A stretch of 64,000 nt of DNA from Euglena gracilis (taxonomy: Eukaryota; Euglenida; Euglenophyceae; Euglenales), in NCBI GenBank assembly GCA_039621445.1, contig CP154954.1, positions 37,929,703 through 37,993,702 of the forward strand, written 5' to 3'. Each line of letters starts with the position of its first letter. Positions within the stretch are counted from its first letter, which is position 1. The notes below the pieces were generated by a model, which saw nothing but the letters and a program-made list of their open reading frames with translations, ran no database searches and was not told the DNA's origin. The translations under genes were made by a program, and so were the position numbers. Of the stretch, positions 1 through 10,328 are shown piece by piece.

Positions 1-81
1 GACATTCCCACCAACTCCATTTGAATCTTAACATCTGCTGTGAAATTTTCAGTTCCTTGGTTCAGATTGTTTCAGACGGGT

Positions 82-2366
82 GGCCCCGAGCGGATTTCCG
101 GTGGTGGTCGCTGTGGTGGTCGGCCCGACCTGGTCGGGCCGACCATGAGGTCGGGCCGACCACCATTTTTTTGCACTACCCCCCCCCCTTTCTGGAAATT
201 TAAGCCCCCCCCTGAAAATTTTTTTTTGCCCAAATCACCCCAAAACCAGTCAAAACCCACTTAAATGGCTCCAGAACCCACCAATCGGGGGTGAATATGC
301 AAAAACTTGGAGGGGAAATGCCCATTTTGGGCCACTTTTGGCAAAAGAACACCTCTCCCCAACGGATTTTCAATATAATTGCAAAAATTTTCACAAAAAG
401 GATTTAGCCCTCCAAGTATGTTGCCAACATAGAGGGGATTTTGTTATTTGAGGGGGGTGCGGGGGGGGGGCGGAGCCCCCCCCGCACATGAAAAAGTGAG
501 CCACAAAAACAACTTTTCCCCCGAGTATGTTGCCAACTCAAGGGATTTTCTTATTTGACGGTCGGATGGGGGTGGAGGGAGGAGTTTCGTGCCTCTCGTG
601 ATTGCATTTCTAAAGGATTTTCATGTAATCCCTGTTTCATCATTGTTTTTTTTCCCCTCCGGGCCCCCATCAAGGGTCCACCGACCCCCCACCGACCAAA
701 GATTTCCATCTGGGGGTGTTTATTTAAGCGTAAGACCCCCCCCCCCCCCACCAGTCAACCGCCATGCGCCCCGAAGGCCGCCTGGCCGAAGGCCGTGCAT
801 CGGCCGAAGGCCGATGCCCGCGCAGCGGCCGAAGGCCGCTGCAATTCAGAACTTGAAAAGTTGATGACGTTAATTAAAGGAGTAGGGTTAGGGTCAAGTT
901 TCCATCCCAAACTGTCCCATCCCATCCCCTCAACGTCGTTAAATTGGTGTCTGCAGGGGACCCAGCGAACCCAAAGAGGCGCCCAACTAGGGTTAAAAAC
1001 ATTGGGGGACCCGAGCGAGGCGCCGAAGGCGCCGAGCGAGGGTCCCCCAATGTGTAGTAAGCGTAGTTGGGCGCCTCTTTGGGGTAGCTTGTGCCGTGCA
1101 GGCACCACTTTTTCACGCATCAGTCACCGACCCTTCAGCTGGTCGATCGACCCTTCGACTGTTTGGTGGCAGGCTGGAAGGGTGGGCTGGCTAGTCGGCC
1201 GAAGCTGGCTAGAAGGCCGTGCATCGGCCGAAGGCCGATGCCCGCGCAGCGGCCGAAGGCCGCTGCAATTCAGAACTTGAAAAGTTGATGACGTTAATTA
1301 AAGGAGTAGGGTTAGGGTCAAGTTTCCATCCCAAACTGTCCCATCCCATCCCCTCAACGTCGTTAAATTGGTGTCTGCAGGGGACCCAGCGAACCCAAAG
1401 AGGCGCCCAACTAGGGTTAAAAACATTGGGGGACCCGAGCGAGGCGCCGAAGGCGCCGAGCGAGGGTCCCCCAATGTGTATTAACCCTAGTTGGGCGCCT
1501 CTTTGGGGTAGCTGGTCCCCTGCAGGCACCACTTTTTCACGCATCAGTCACCGACCCTTCAGCTGGTCGATCGACCCTTCGACTGTTTGGTGGCAGGCTG
1601 GAAGGGGGGGGCTAGTCGGCCGACTAGTCGGCTGACTAGCCAATTGGTTGGCCGACCGACAACGCCAACTGGTCGGTTGGCCTAGTCGGCAGCTGGTCGG
1701 TGAGACAGGGGGGGGAGCCAGTTGGCCGACTGGTCGGCGAACTACCCACTCTGTGCTACTGAGTCAACTGCCGACTTTTAAACTCCCCCTGGGTGGAGGG
1801 GGGAGTTTTCTGCCTCTCGTGAGAGTCATGGCCAGTTTCCCCCCTAGGACCCCCCAGGACCCACCGGGGGGCGGTACCCACTTTAGAATAACCTGAACTT
1901 GTGCTGCAAAATCTCTGCCAAAAAAATGCGGGACCCACCAAGGACCCCCCCCAGCACCCCCCCAGGACCCCCCCAGCACCCCCCGAAGGAGCCCCCCAGG
2001 ACCCCCCAAGGTCCCCCCAGGACCCCCCCAGGCCCCCCCCCAGGTCCCCCCAGGACCCCCCCAGGCCCCCCCCCCAGGTCCCCCCAGGACATGGTCCTGG
2101 GGGGGGGGGGGGGAGAACTGGCCATAAGTGCATTTCCAGGTGATTTGGGGCCTTCGCAGACCATTTTTATGCCTACCGACCAGCCACCGACCACCCACCG
2201 ACCAGGGGGGGAGGGGGGCTGTAAAATGCAAAAAAGGGGGGGGGGGTAGTGCAAAAAAATGGTGGTCGGCCCGACCTGGTCGGCCCGACCACCACAGGTC
2301 GGTCGACCACCACCACAGGTCGGCCCGACCTCCGCAAGGACGACCACCGGAAATCCGCACGGAGCC
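82..2366. mobile_element. Mutator-like terminal-inverted-repeat element, composite, with 9-bp target duplication
   Basis: The left end (GGCCCCGAGCGGATTTCCGG) and the reverse complement of the right end (GGCTCCGTGCGGATTTCCGG) match over more than 20 bases and continue into subterminal repeats rich in GGTCGGCCCGACC. The element is flanked by an exact 9-bp direct repeat, CAGACGGGT, at 73-81 and 2367-2375, which is a target-site duplication of Mutator-like length. The interior is a patchwork. Bases 220-750 resemble the interiors of the elements at 12530-13618 and 18967-20156, and 1600-1760 carries degraded copies of their GTCGGCCGACTAGTCGG ends, so other elements inserted here or recombined. No transposase is seen. 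Long readings on both strands through the C/G-rich block at 1850-2110 are composition shadows, not genes. Confidence 0.85.
791..1603. repeat. 424-bp tandem duplication carrying a long hairpin
   Basis: About 390 bases starting at 791 are repeated almost exactly from 1215, an offset of 424. Each copy contains a GGCCGAAGGCC-rich start, a telomere-like GTAGGGTTAGGG stretch, and an inverted repeat of roughly 130 bases. In the first copy the hairpin is at 961-1088, where CCCAAAGAGGCGCCCAACTA pairs with TAGTTGGGCGCCTCTTTGGG around a GGCGCCGAAGGCGCC centre. The readings on both strands here are shadows of the repeat. Confidence 0.85.
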
Positions 2367-2415
2367 CAGACGGGTTTCCCTGCAAAATTGTCCATCAGGG
2401 CCTAAATTTCATGGG

Positions 2416-2668
2416 CAGGGGTTTTTTTAAGACCGGGGGGGTCCCCCCCACCCACCCACCCACCCCCTGGGGGGGGGGTCCCGGGGGACCCACAAAAATT
2501 GGCCGAAAAATCGCGAAAAGTGCTGAAAATAGAATTTTTTCGGCGCCTTCGGCGCCGAAAAGTATATCCCACCCCCCTCCGGGGGGTCCCCCCGAAGGGG
2601 GGGGGGGGCTCGGCCGGACCCACCCACCCTACCCCCCCCAGGGGGTCCATGACTAAAAAAAACCCCTG
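2416..2668. mobile_element. hAT-like MITE (CAGGGGTTTT family), copy 1
   Basis: Begins CAGGGGTTTTTTTAAGACC and ends in the complementary AAAAAAAACCCCTG. It is flanked by the exact 8-bp direct repeat TTCATGGG (2408-2415 and 2669-2676). The CAGGG terminus and 8-bp duplication are typical of hAT-superfamily transposons. At 253 bp it has no coding capacity. The interior has a TTCGGCGCCTTCGGCGCCGA hairpin shared with the other copies. Confidence 0.85.
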
Positions 2669-2676
2669 TTCATGGG

Positions 2677-4089
2677 TCAGAAGGGCCAATTATTCATGTC
2701 CCCGCGGGCCCTAAAGATACGTCCTCCATTCTCCCATTTCCTGCCCGGCGGGGGGCCAACAAAAATGTCCGGCCGGGTCCAACAATTGTGTCTGTCGGCT
2801 GTAAGGCGGGACCCCACCATTGCCCTCCAGGGGGGGGGGGTCCAGCCAGCCAGCCAGCACTTTTTTTCCCAGTCAGCAGCTCCAAGTTGGGCTGCAACCC
2901 CCCCCCTTTCCGCGGGCACCGATTTTTAGGTCAAAGTTTTCCTTCGGCGCCGAAGGAATTCTCTTTGAGCAGGTGCCATGGTGGGTGGGGGGGTCATGGT
3001 GGGTTTTGTGATCACTGCGCATCATGCAAGCCAGAGGCAACCGCTAATATGACGAGACGCACTGCTTTTAAACATTTGGGGCTCTGTGGTCACCTTCAAT
3101 TTTTTTTTTAAAAAACCAAAAAACGGTTTTTCGGTTTTTTTGTGATCCTCTTTTTTCAAAAAAAAAACTCCAGCTGTGGAACCAGACAGGGGGTCCTGGA
3201 CATCCTCAACCCTATCCTATGGACCAAACCTGTCCACCTAAAAATTCACAAAAAATATCTTTTCCAGAATAAATTGTTGCTTTTCCAGGAACCTCACCAA
3301 CCTGTCACAAATGATTTTCCAACGTTCAGGAAAAAACGGCTCCGTGGTTCATCACCAGGTGATCTAGGACGCAAAATGGATATCATCTGGATTTGATGAA
3401 TCACAAATCGTTCTGGTTGACGAACGTGCAATATCATTCACTTAAAATGTTTGTTTCAGACCTTTGTTTTGTGAAACCCGACAAAAGAAAATCTCTGTTT
3501 TCCGGGTTTTGTTATTCTAAAAGAAGTGGCCCGGGTGGCATTTCCCCTCCCTCATTGGCCAAAGAAGGGGTGCAGCCCGCCAAGGGGCGGTGTTGATGCA
3601 ACCAATTTATCCTTGAAGTGTTTACACGTCTGCACCTCACAACCCAATAGCAAATAAGCAGTTCGTGGAGGTCTAGTCTGCTCCTTGCAGTCTTTTCCAT
3701 CCACCCAGAAAAACGTCATTGGTCTCACACAGAAGTGTCCACGGGGGCTCAACAAAAATGCCTTTGGGGGTCTAAATTTCTCGTCCACCGGGGATCAATA
3801 ATTGTGTCCGTTTCTCGGGAATGTGTCCGTGAGGGACAACAAAGCTTGGCCGGGAGGGATCTTCATTTTGTCCAAAATTCCCTTCTCGGGTGTCCGCTAG
3901 CTGTAAGAAAGTCCCTGGTTGTCATGCAGCCCCCCCCCCACCCCACCCCAGGAGGCTGTCCTAAAGGTTTTCAAATATTTTCCACACGCTGTATAAATGG
4001 GTTGCTGGTCAGAGTTGTAAGAACCCATGGGAGTGTGGGGGATAACAGCAACTACCACGTTGGGGCGCTTCTGAGGATCCTCTGTGTCA
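2677..4089. other. Stretch with no recognised gene
   Basis: No exon could be recognised. Bases 2880-3010 are a copy of a repeat also present near 56030 and 61130 (TTTTTAGGTCA followed by a CGGCGCCGAAGG hairpin and a GGTGGG run). Around 3735-3900 there are loosely repeated phrases containing TGTCC. The missing 3' exons of the minus-strand RRM gene could lie here or beyond the window edge, but none was convincing. Confidence 0.5.
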
Positions 4090-4131
4090 AAGCTTGTCTG
4101 CAGCCCTCGCATCAGCTGCCCTCATGAATTT
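4090..4131 (-). CDS. RRM protein gene, exon 6 (second RRM, after RNP1)
   Basis: This short exon supplies residues 230-243 of the assembled protein, reading KFMRAADARAADKL. It completes the RNP1 motif of RRM2 (KGYGFV from exon 5 plus KF) and gives the following helix, where RRMs carry an alanine-rich D-A-x-x-A segment. The reading meets a stop right after the leucine, so the exon must end near 4090; the next exon, with the last RRM strand, was not found. The start is placed at 4131 because that restores the RNP1 consensus exactly. The junction is ambiguous by a few bases because CC occurs on both sides of the intron. Exon identity rests on homology pattern, frame continuity and the complementary intron ends. 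Confidence 0.6.
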
Positions 4132-6241
4132 TGTTGGTAGCCCCCTTAATCAAGAAAACCTTCATCAAAATAAACCACCCACCCATTACCCCATTACTCC
4201 AGCATGGGGCTCGCATAGGGGGGCAGGGTATTAATGAGAGAGGGGAGGGGGGAGGGGGGTTGTCCTGGACCCCCTCCCCACTGGGCTTAAAAAAAACTGG
4301 TGAAGCGTGGAAAAATTTTTGAGGGGCTTTAAAAAAAATGCCCAAAATTGTGTTTTCAGGTGATTTTTTCTCCAAAATGACAACGGCCCTGGGGGGAAGG
4401 GGGGTGGTCTGGACCTCCCCCGCACAAAACCAACGCTCACTTGATACCCTGCGGGGGGAGTGAGGGTTCGTTATAAAAGCAGGTGGGGATGGACAAAAAA
4501 AAACTTTGACCGCCAGAATTTTCCCAGAATATTTTCAGCACATGTTGTCGAAAATGCAAAAAAAAATTCTGCGCAAAGCGGCAGAAGGAACAAATTTGAG
4601 CTTTTAGGTGGGGGATGGTCCCGGGTACTCCCTCTCCTGGGTGGATCAGACAAGAAGGAGATTGAAAACCACATTATTCCAGCCAAATCAGAAATACACC
4701 TCAAACTTTGGACCACATGCTCCCCATCCCCAATACAGCAAAAAAACAGAGCGTTTGTGAAAAGAACACGCACACATGTCAAAATGCGAGTGTTTCGTGC
4801 ATTTTAATAGATACCTGAGTCAGACAGTACACAGTTTTAGCAATCTTTTAGTCTCTTGAACCATTTGATAAGAGAGGGTTGAGCCAGAGAACACTTGGCG
4901 CATAAAACAGAGTGTTTCCCGTCAACAGAAGTCCAAAAAGCCTAATTTTTACACCCGGCGCAAAGTGCCGAAGGTTTTTGGGGCCGCACACAAGGGTAAT
5001 TAATTAGATCCAATTAGATGGTGGGTGGGCAAGGGGTGGGGGGGGGTAATGGTGGCGGTGGTGCTGGTAGGATTATTGAATTGCATTGTACCTTCCCTGA
5101 CAAGTCTGAGGATTTGAACTCACAGACAGCCAGCATGGTCCGGGAACAGAATGATCCTCCCCCAATTTATTGTGTGTGTGTGTGTGTGCCCGACGGGGGG
5201 TCATACCCTGACCTGCAACCCCCGACCGGGGGGGGGGTCGCGCAACCAGGTGCCAAAAAAACCTGGTTATTTCAGGTCAACTACAACCCCCCGGGGGGGC
5301 TGCTGCTGCTGCTGTTAAACTCTCCCCCAAATAATACCCCCCCCTCAGGGTCTGACTTCGGCCGCCAAAATAATACCCCCCCAGGCTTTTGCTTAAGGAA
5401 CCCGGGGGGGGGGGGTACTCGGCTAGACACTGGAAAAAAATGGACTAGCTAGACCCTCCCCCCCGGGGGGGTCCGGGGGTCCCCCCAACTGGAAAAATTT
5501 TTCCTCCAGCGCTGCGCGCCGAGGTAAAAATGAGGTTTTTAACAGATTTTTGGCTGATTTTGTTCCAAAAAATTACCAAAAAATGGCCATTTTTGGGGGT
5601 CCCCCAAAAAAATTCCGGCGCTTCGCGCCGGTCACTGGAAAAAAAATTTCCACTACCAATTTTCCACTACCATGCCCCCCCATATAAGACCCCCGGGGGG
5701 TACTGCAATCCCTTAAGCAGAAGCCTGCCCCCCCCCCCCGGTGTCGGGACGAAGGCCCAGATTTTTGACCTGAAAATGTAGGTAAAAAATACAGTTTCTG
5801 ACAACAAATTACGAAAAAAAATTGATTTTTCTGGATGATCTGGCCTCAAAAAAAAAGCTAAATTTCATGAGAAAGTACAAAAAATGACCCCAAAGGGGAG
5901 TTTTGGCGCTATTTTTGCTCCTACGGAACTCCAAAAAATTTCAAATTTTTTTTCGAAATTATACCCCCCCCCGGGCCGGGACTTCGGGCGAAAAAATGAT
6001 ACCCCGGGGGGGGTGTTATTTGGGGGGGGGGGGTTTACCACTGCCCTGCCATCAGCACTATTCCCACAAACATAATACTAAAGATATAAACATTGGTGGT
6101 GGTGTTGTTGTTATTGTTGTTGATTATTCTTATTATAATTCACTTTGCTTTTATTGTTTATTGATCATTTTGACATCAAATTGTTTCATTCACCATGAGA
6201 AATTGATGATGAACTGCATTAAAGATACTTAGAGGGCTAGG
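4132..6241 (-). other. RRM gene intron 5, nonconventional (no GT-AG)
   Basis: Lies between RRM2 half-exons. Its ends are complementary: on the plus strand TAGCCCCCTTAATC at 4138-4151 pairs with GATACTTAGAGGGCTA at 6224-6239, with one mismatch and small bulges. The boundaries are not GT-AG in the frame required. Inside are C/G-run repeats and polyT/A-rich sequence, and no convincing gene. Confidence 0.6.
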
Positions 6242-6366
6242 CACAAATCCGTAACCCTTGGATAAACCACGACTGAAATCCATTTCGACACGAATGGAGG
6301 CAATTGCTCCAAATTGAGCAAAAAGACGATACATAGCAAGCTCATCCACATTGCTGGATAAAGACG
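6242..6366 (-). CDS. RRM protein gene, exon 5 (first half of second RRM)
   Basis: Encodes residues 189-229: a linker and helix with SSNVDELAMYRLFAQFG, the strand IASIRVEMD, then SKGYGFV, the start of RNP1. The V-D-E-L-x-x-Y-R-L-F-x-x-F-G pattern is typical of the third RRM of CELF/Bruno proteins and of related ELAV and trypanosomatid RRMs. The exon starts by completing a split codon (C|CG, proline) from exon 4 and ends at the valine codon of RNP1. It is 125 nt (2 + 41 codons), so phase is kept on both sides. No AG precedes it at the required point and no usable GT follows in the right place. Confidence 0.8.
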
Positions 6367-6705
6367 GAACCAGGCTTCTTTTTAAGACCGTGTCCTGGTC
6401 TGTGAACCACAGCCCCTGCCCCCCCCTTCTTTCAGGTAACCCTTGATCTTCGACACCGCATTGCAGCATCGAAGAGTGGGCGGAGGTGAGGTGTGTCCGT
6501 TAAAAACAAAAAAAATGGTGACTCCATGCTACTTTTGACTCACGTTTTACTCAGAGTCCTTTTACTATAAGCCATAGGTACGGCAGAAATGTCCAAAAAT
6601 CAGACCCTCCTGAATGTGTGCCAAAATCGGGTCGTTTCAGGAAGCGATTTCCTGCTTCATTACTCTCCTGATTTCACTGTTCTGAGTTAAATAGAAGCCC
6701 GAACC
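6367..6705 (-). other. RRM gene intron 4, nonconventional, 339 nt
   Basis: The clearest of the nonconventional introns. On the plus strand GGCTTCTTTTTAA (6373-6385) near the intron's 3' end is complementary, with one mismatch, to TTAAATAGAAGCC (6687-6699) near its 5' end. GTTC occurs at both junctions, so the exact cut is ambiguous within four bases. Splicing anywhere in that repeat joins NLFV to PSLSSNVDE in frame, restoring the first strand and helix of RRM2. Confidence 0.75.
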
Positions 6706-6889
6706 GAACGAATAAATTTGAGCCCTCCTCAGGGGCTTCGGCGCTCACCACAGGGATGTGAACTTGCTTGTTGCGCAATTGCATTGGAATTGTTGCATAT
6801 GCAAAATCTTGATACGGATCCAAGGCTGGATAGGTGTAACTTCGCCCAAGTGGATGTTGTCCACCAAACACAGATGATGCCAGGGGATT
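6706..6889 (-). CDS. RRM protein gene, exon 4 (linker and RNP2 of second RRM)
   Basis: Encodes residues 127-187 (184 nt, 61 codons plus one base). The first 55 residues are a low-complexity linker rich in Pro, Tyr, Gln and Gly (for example QHPLGRSYTYPALDPYQDF), as found between RRMs in CELF/Bruno-type proteins. It ends EEGSNLFV, where NLFV is the RNP2 strand opening RRM2. The exon starts at AAT, directly after a TAT that is also the end of exon 3, so the reading runs NANY-NPLASS without a break. The reading frame stays open a little beyond each junction, but exon 5 fits only at the GTTC repeat. Confidence 0.8.
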
Positions 6890-7798
6890 ATAGAACACCA
6901 TGGGGGAGCAGGCTGGCGGAAAACACTGGCAATCCCTTCAACCCCACTCCATCCCCTCAGAAGCACGGACTTGAAAAAGAGGAAACTTAAAAGCAGAGCT
7001 GGTGTGAGGCAAAACAGTCTACCCGTCAGAGGTTCTCAAGGACCCAAGGGGGGGGGAGTCCCATGGGCCGGCTGAAAAAAAGGTGCTGTCTGGACCCCCC
7101 TTCCTTCGGAACCCCCTGAAGCAGGGCAGAACGGGAAAGCCTGGTGGGGGGGTCCGACCCTCCCCCACCCGGGAGGTGGGGGGAGGGTCGGACCCCCCCA
7201 CCCACCATAGCGTTTTCACCAATTTTGGGAAAACGGGGATTTTGGCCGGGGAAATTTTTTTGAAAAATGAACCCAAAATACATGACTTTTTTTTATGGAA
7301 AACCACATGTTTTTTTCACAAAAAAATCTCGAAAATTTCAGGTTTAAAAATTTTACAAGAGAAGTGTGGAAAAAAAAACGAAGGTCAAAAAAAAATTGGT
7401 CAAAATTTTTTTGGCACACTCGAATTTTACTGAAATTTTTTTCTTTGAAATTTTTGGATTTTCAATGGCATTTTTTTGCTTCAAAAACCTCTCAAAATCA
7501 AAATTTTGAGAAAATGTTGAAATTTTGGAAGGTGTGAAAAAATGGGGGTTTGGGGGTTTTGTAACCTGCGACTGAGGGGTGGTCGTAAATGAGGGGTGGT
7601 TGAAATACAAAGGGGGGGCAGGTGATGTGAGGGATCAGAGAGAAAGGACCAAAACAATTTCAGTACCCAAGGCGGTTTTGAACCATTGGTCAAAATTTAT
7701 CCCCAAAATGACAATTCTATCATAAATACTCAGTCGATGCCGGGGGGGGGGGGTTGCAGTCCTGCTGGAAACTGGAAGCTGCTGGCAAGGGGTAATCA
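6890..7798 (-). other. RRM gene intron 3, nonconventional, 909 nt
   Basis: TAT occurs at both junctions, and removing one copy with the intron joins exons 3 and 4 in frame. Terminal complementarity is weaker than in introns 4 and 5. On the minus strand the 5' end has ACC, seven bases, then AGCAGCT; the complement of the 3' end has ACC, seven bases, then AGCAGGCT. The interior is A/T-rich with no recognised gene, and has an inverted repeat of a C-rich GGTCGGAC block near 7140-7200. Confidence 0.6.
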
Positions 7799-7874
7799 AT
7801 AATTGGCGTTCATAAATGGGGGCCATTCTGGCTTCAGGAATCCCCTGGAAGGCATGTAGAATTGTGGGTTTGCG
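7799..7874 (-). CDS. RRM protein gene, exon 3 (linker)
   Basis: A 76-nt exon encoding about 25 residues of the inter-RRM linker, with readable phrases PQFYMPSRGFLKPEWPPFM. It was found by searching for a segment that fits the phase between exons 2 and 4. Its first base completes the codon GA|C left by exon 2, and its last codon TAT abuts exon 4's AAT. GCGA stands at both sides of intron 2. In its own frame a stop follows immediately after the exon, which fixes the end near 7799. Composition (Pro, aromatic, Gly) matches exon 4. It lacks a recognisable domain, so support is phase plus junction repeats plus intron-end complementarity. Confidence 0.6.
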
Positions 7875-8114
7875 TCGCGAAAATTTCTCTTCTTTGAAAT
7901 AAACAGCATCCCCACGAATGCAAGCGTTGAAAAAATGAATGCAAAAAAAACAGATGTCCTTCCTGCGATCATTCAATTTGGCCAAACGACGCCCCCGTGA
8001 CGCCTGCAACTGAGGGGGAAAGGGGGAAAATGCCTGCAGCTGAGGGGGCCCCCAGGATTTTCTTGAGGCCCGGGGGGTCCTGTGGGAGGGCTGCTGGAAG
8101 AAAGGTGCTGGCTG

Positions 8115-9317
8115 GGCTCCGTGCGGATTCCTGGGGGTGTTCATCCTGGGGGTGATGCCGACCTGTGGTCGGCCCGACCCCTGTTGGTGGGATACCGACC
8201 TCTGGGGTCGGGCCGACCTGGTCGGTCCGACCCCCAGAAATCCGCATTACCCCCCCACCTTTTGGAAAATTAAGCTCCCCCCCCTTCGTTTGAATAGGTG
8301 AATTGTTATGTGAGGTAAAAATTTAATTAAAAAAATGAAAAAAACCCCTTTTATCTGCCAACCCCTTTCATTAACAAAATAAACCCCGTTTATCCGCCAA
8401 CCCCTTTTCGGGTGCAAGTCGACCTAACCCTATCCCTTTCGTTAACAAAATAAACCCCTTTTATCCGCCAACCCCTTCTCGGGTGCAAGTCGACCTAACC
8501 CTATCCCTTTCATTAACAAAATAAACCCCTTTTATCTGCCAACCCCTTTTCGGGTGCAAGTCGACCTAACCCTATCCCTTTCATTAACAAAATAAACCCC
8601 TTTCATCTGCCAACCCCTTTTCGGGTGCAAGTCGACCTAACCCTATCCCTTTCGTTAACAAAATAAACCCCTTTTATCCGCCAACCCCTTCTCGGGTGCA
8701 AGTCGACCTAACCCTATCCCTTTCATTAACAAAATAAACCCCTTTCATCTGCCAACCCCTTTTCGGGTGCATGTTGATCTCGTCTTTTGGAAACCCGGGG
8801 GGGGGAGCATAAATTCCCAAGTCGACCTAAACCATCCCTTTTATTAACAAAATAAACCCCTTTTATCTGCCAACCCCTTCTCGGGTGCAAGTCGACCTAA
8901 CCCTATCCCTTTCATTAACAAAATAAACCCCTTTCACCCCTTCTCGGGTGCAAGTCGACCTAACCCTATCCCTTTCATTAACAAAATAAACCCCGTTTAT
9001 CTGCCAACCCCTTCTAGGGTGCAAGTCGACCTAACCCTATCCCTTTCATTAACAAAATAAACCCCTTTTATCTGCCAACCCCTTTTCGGGTGCATGTTGA
9101 TCTCGTCTTTTGGAAACCCGGGGGGGGGGGGCTTAAATTTCCAAAGAGGGGGGGGGGTAATGCAGATTTCTGGGGGTGATACCGACCTGGTCGGCATCAC
9201 CCCCAGGGGTAGTTACCGACCTGGTCAGCCCGACCATGGTCGGGCCGACCAGGTGGTCGGGCCGACCAGGTCGGCATCACCCCCAGGATGGTCACCCCCA
9301 GGAATCCGCCCGGGGCC
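8115..9317. mobile_element. Mutator-like TIR element with internal 71-bp satellite
   Basis: The left end GGCTCCGTGCGGATTCCTGG and the reverse complement of the right end GGCCCCGGGCGGATTCCTGG belong to the same family as the element at 82-2366. An exact 9-bp direct repeat TGCTGGCTG flanks it (8106-8114 and 9318-9326). The subterminal regions carry GGTCGGCCCGACC repeats and a CCCCCAGAAATCYGCATTACCCC block in opposite orientations. The space a transposase would occupy is filled by a tandem array. Confidence 0.88.
8330..9105. repeat. 71-bp tandem repeat array, about ten units
   Basis: Successive GGGTGCAAGTCGACCTAACC motifs lie 71 bases apart (8410, 8482, 8553, 8624, 8695, 8766). A 50-base interruption follows near 8770-8830, then four more units, one shortened. 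Each unit reads roughly TTAACAAAATAAACCCC, TTTTATCYGCCAACCCCTT, then CGGGTGCAAGTCGACCTAAC and CCTATCCCTTTCA. The unit includes a telomere-like CCTAACCCTA. The interruption repeats the phrase that closes the array (TTGATCTCGTCTTTTGGAAA), so it is a duplicated array edge. Confidence 0.92.
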
Positions 9318-10168
9318 TGCTGGCTGGGCCGGCTGGCTGGGAGCTGGACTCAGCAGGTATCCAAAAAGTGCCCAAAAACACCCAAATCCAGCTGGGTTGG
9401 CATTACTCAGCCAAATTTTGAGGTGAAGGCCCAAAAAACCACCCAAAAATGAAATTCTGGGCCATTTTTGACCCGTTTCCAAAATTTTCGGCTGCTTGTG
9501 CCGAAATCATTTTCAATAAAGCCTGGTTTTGGAAGGAGGGGACCCTGCCTGCCCCAATGTGTTCGACCCACAATCTTGGAAGGCACATTTGAATGGGAGA
9601 AGACGGTGGATGGGCAGGGTATAAAATGAGATGGGGAGGAGGGGGTTCTGGAACCCTCCCCCAGAGGGGGTGAGTCAGCCCCCTCCCAGAGCAAAAAAAT
9701 TCAGCACAAAATGCCAGAAAATCTTTGGGCCTTGAAAAAAGCCCAAAGGTGAGTGGCTTGGGTGGACCAAAAAAAGGCAACAACCAAAACAGTATTTCAT
9801 TGCTGTTATAATCGTGGTGAACAGCAGCATTATGGAGTCAAAAAGAATGCTTTTAAATGAATTTTCCCAAATACTCAACGGCATTGTTTTTTGAAAAATG
9901 GTGATTGTTCAAAAGGAAAAAGTGCCAACCTTCGTATTGGCTTCTGTTTCATGGCTGGTGGCCTTGGTCAGTGGATGTTTCTTTTTAAAAAAAATTGAAC
10001 TGCAGGCAATCAGAAGGGGCACAGGGCAACCAGCAAGGCAAGACAACGATGAATGGGCGGGGGGGGGGGGGAATGGAGAGCAGGAGGGAGATGAAAAAGC
10101 TGGGGCAGGATACAGAAGCATGTCCCCATTTTGAAAACCATCAAATGAAATCTGACAAAGAGAAACAC

Positions 10169-10328
10169 TCGCAAGATTGTGAGTTGTCGTGTGCCTGCTG
10201 CTTTCGCAGCTTGGATCGAGGATTGTCAGCTGGCTTCAATTCCAAAGGTTTATCATGCCCCTCAATGTATGTGCCATTCAATGCTTTGATGCAATTATCA
10301 GCATCCTCAGCCGCTGTGAATTCAATGA
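10169..10328 (-). CDS. RRM protein gene, exon 2 (second half of first RRM)
   Basis: Encodes residues 48-100, plus a split aspartate codon. It begins LIEFTAAEDADNCIKALNG, the end of RNP1 and the second helix of an RRM with the usual N-G turn. It continues with YIEGHDKPLELKPAD, very like the LPGMxxPIQxKPAD strand of CELF/Bruno RRMs, and a basic tail RSKLRKQQ. The start at 10328 is chosen because GGAC stands at both this junction and the end of exon 1, and joining there gives KGFGLIEF, a perfect RNP1. The exon is 160 nt and exits in phase 2. No AG acceptor precedes it at a usable distance. Confidence 0.82.

Larger units (their letters stand above)
7875..10168 (-). other. RRM gene intron 2, nonconventional, 2.3 kb, containing a whole transposon
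   Basis: Ends are complementary: plus-strand GCGAAAATTTCTCTTCTTTG (7877-7896) against CAAAGAGAAACACTCGC (10156-10172), imperfect but colinear. GCGA is present at both junctions. The intron contains the Mutator-like element at 8115-9317. An open reading on the plus strand (9898-10134) with one hydrophobic segment has no recognisable homology and is probably chance. Confidence 0.6.

Noticed and set aside
1764-2395. Long glycine/tryptophan- and proline-rich readings on both strands
   Set aside because: Pure products of GGGGGTCCT/AGGACCCCC repeats; no start context or splice sites and mirrored on both strands.
4460-4807. Plus and minus readings of about 100 codons
   Set aside because: Mirrored open frames in sequence without splice signals or homology, inside RRM intron 5.
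8330-9105. Regularly spaced repeats considered as a CRISPR array
   Set aside because: Units are head-to-tail with no unique spacers, inside a eukaryotic transposon.
9898-10134. Plus-strand reading with a hydrophobic segment inside RRM intron 2
   Set aside because: No homology, ends in a G-run, and no acceptor or conserved pattern supports it.
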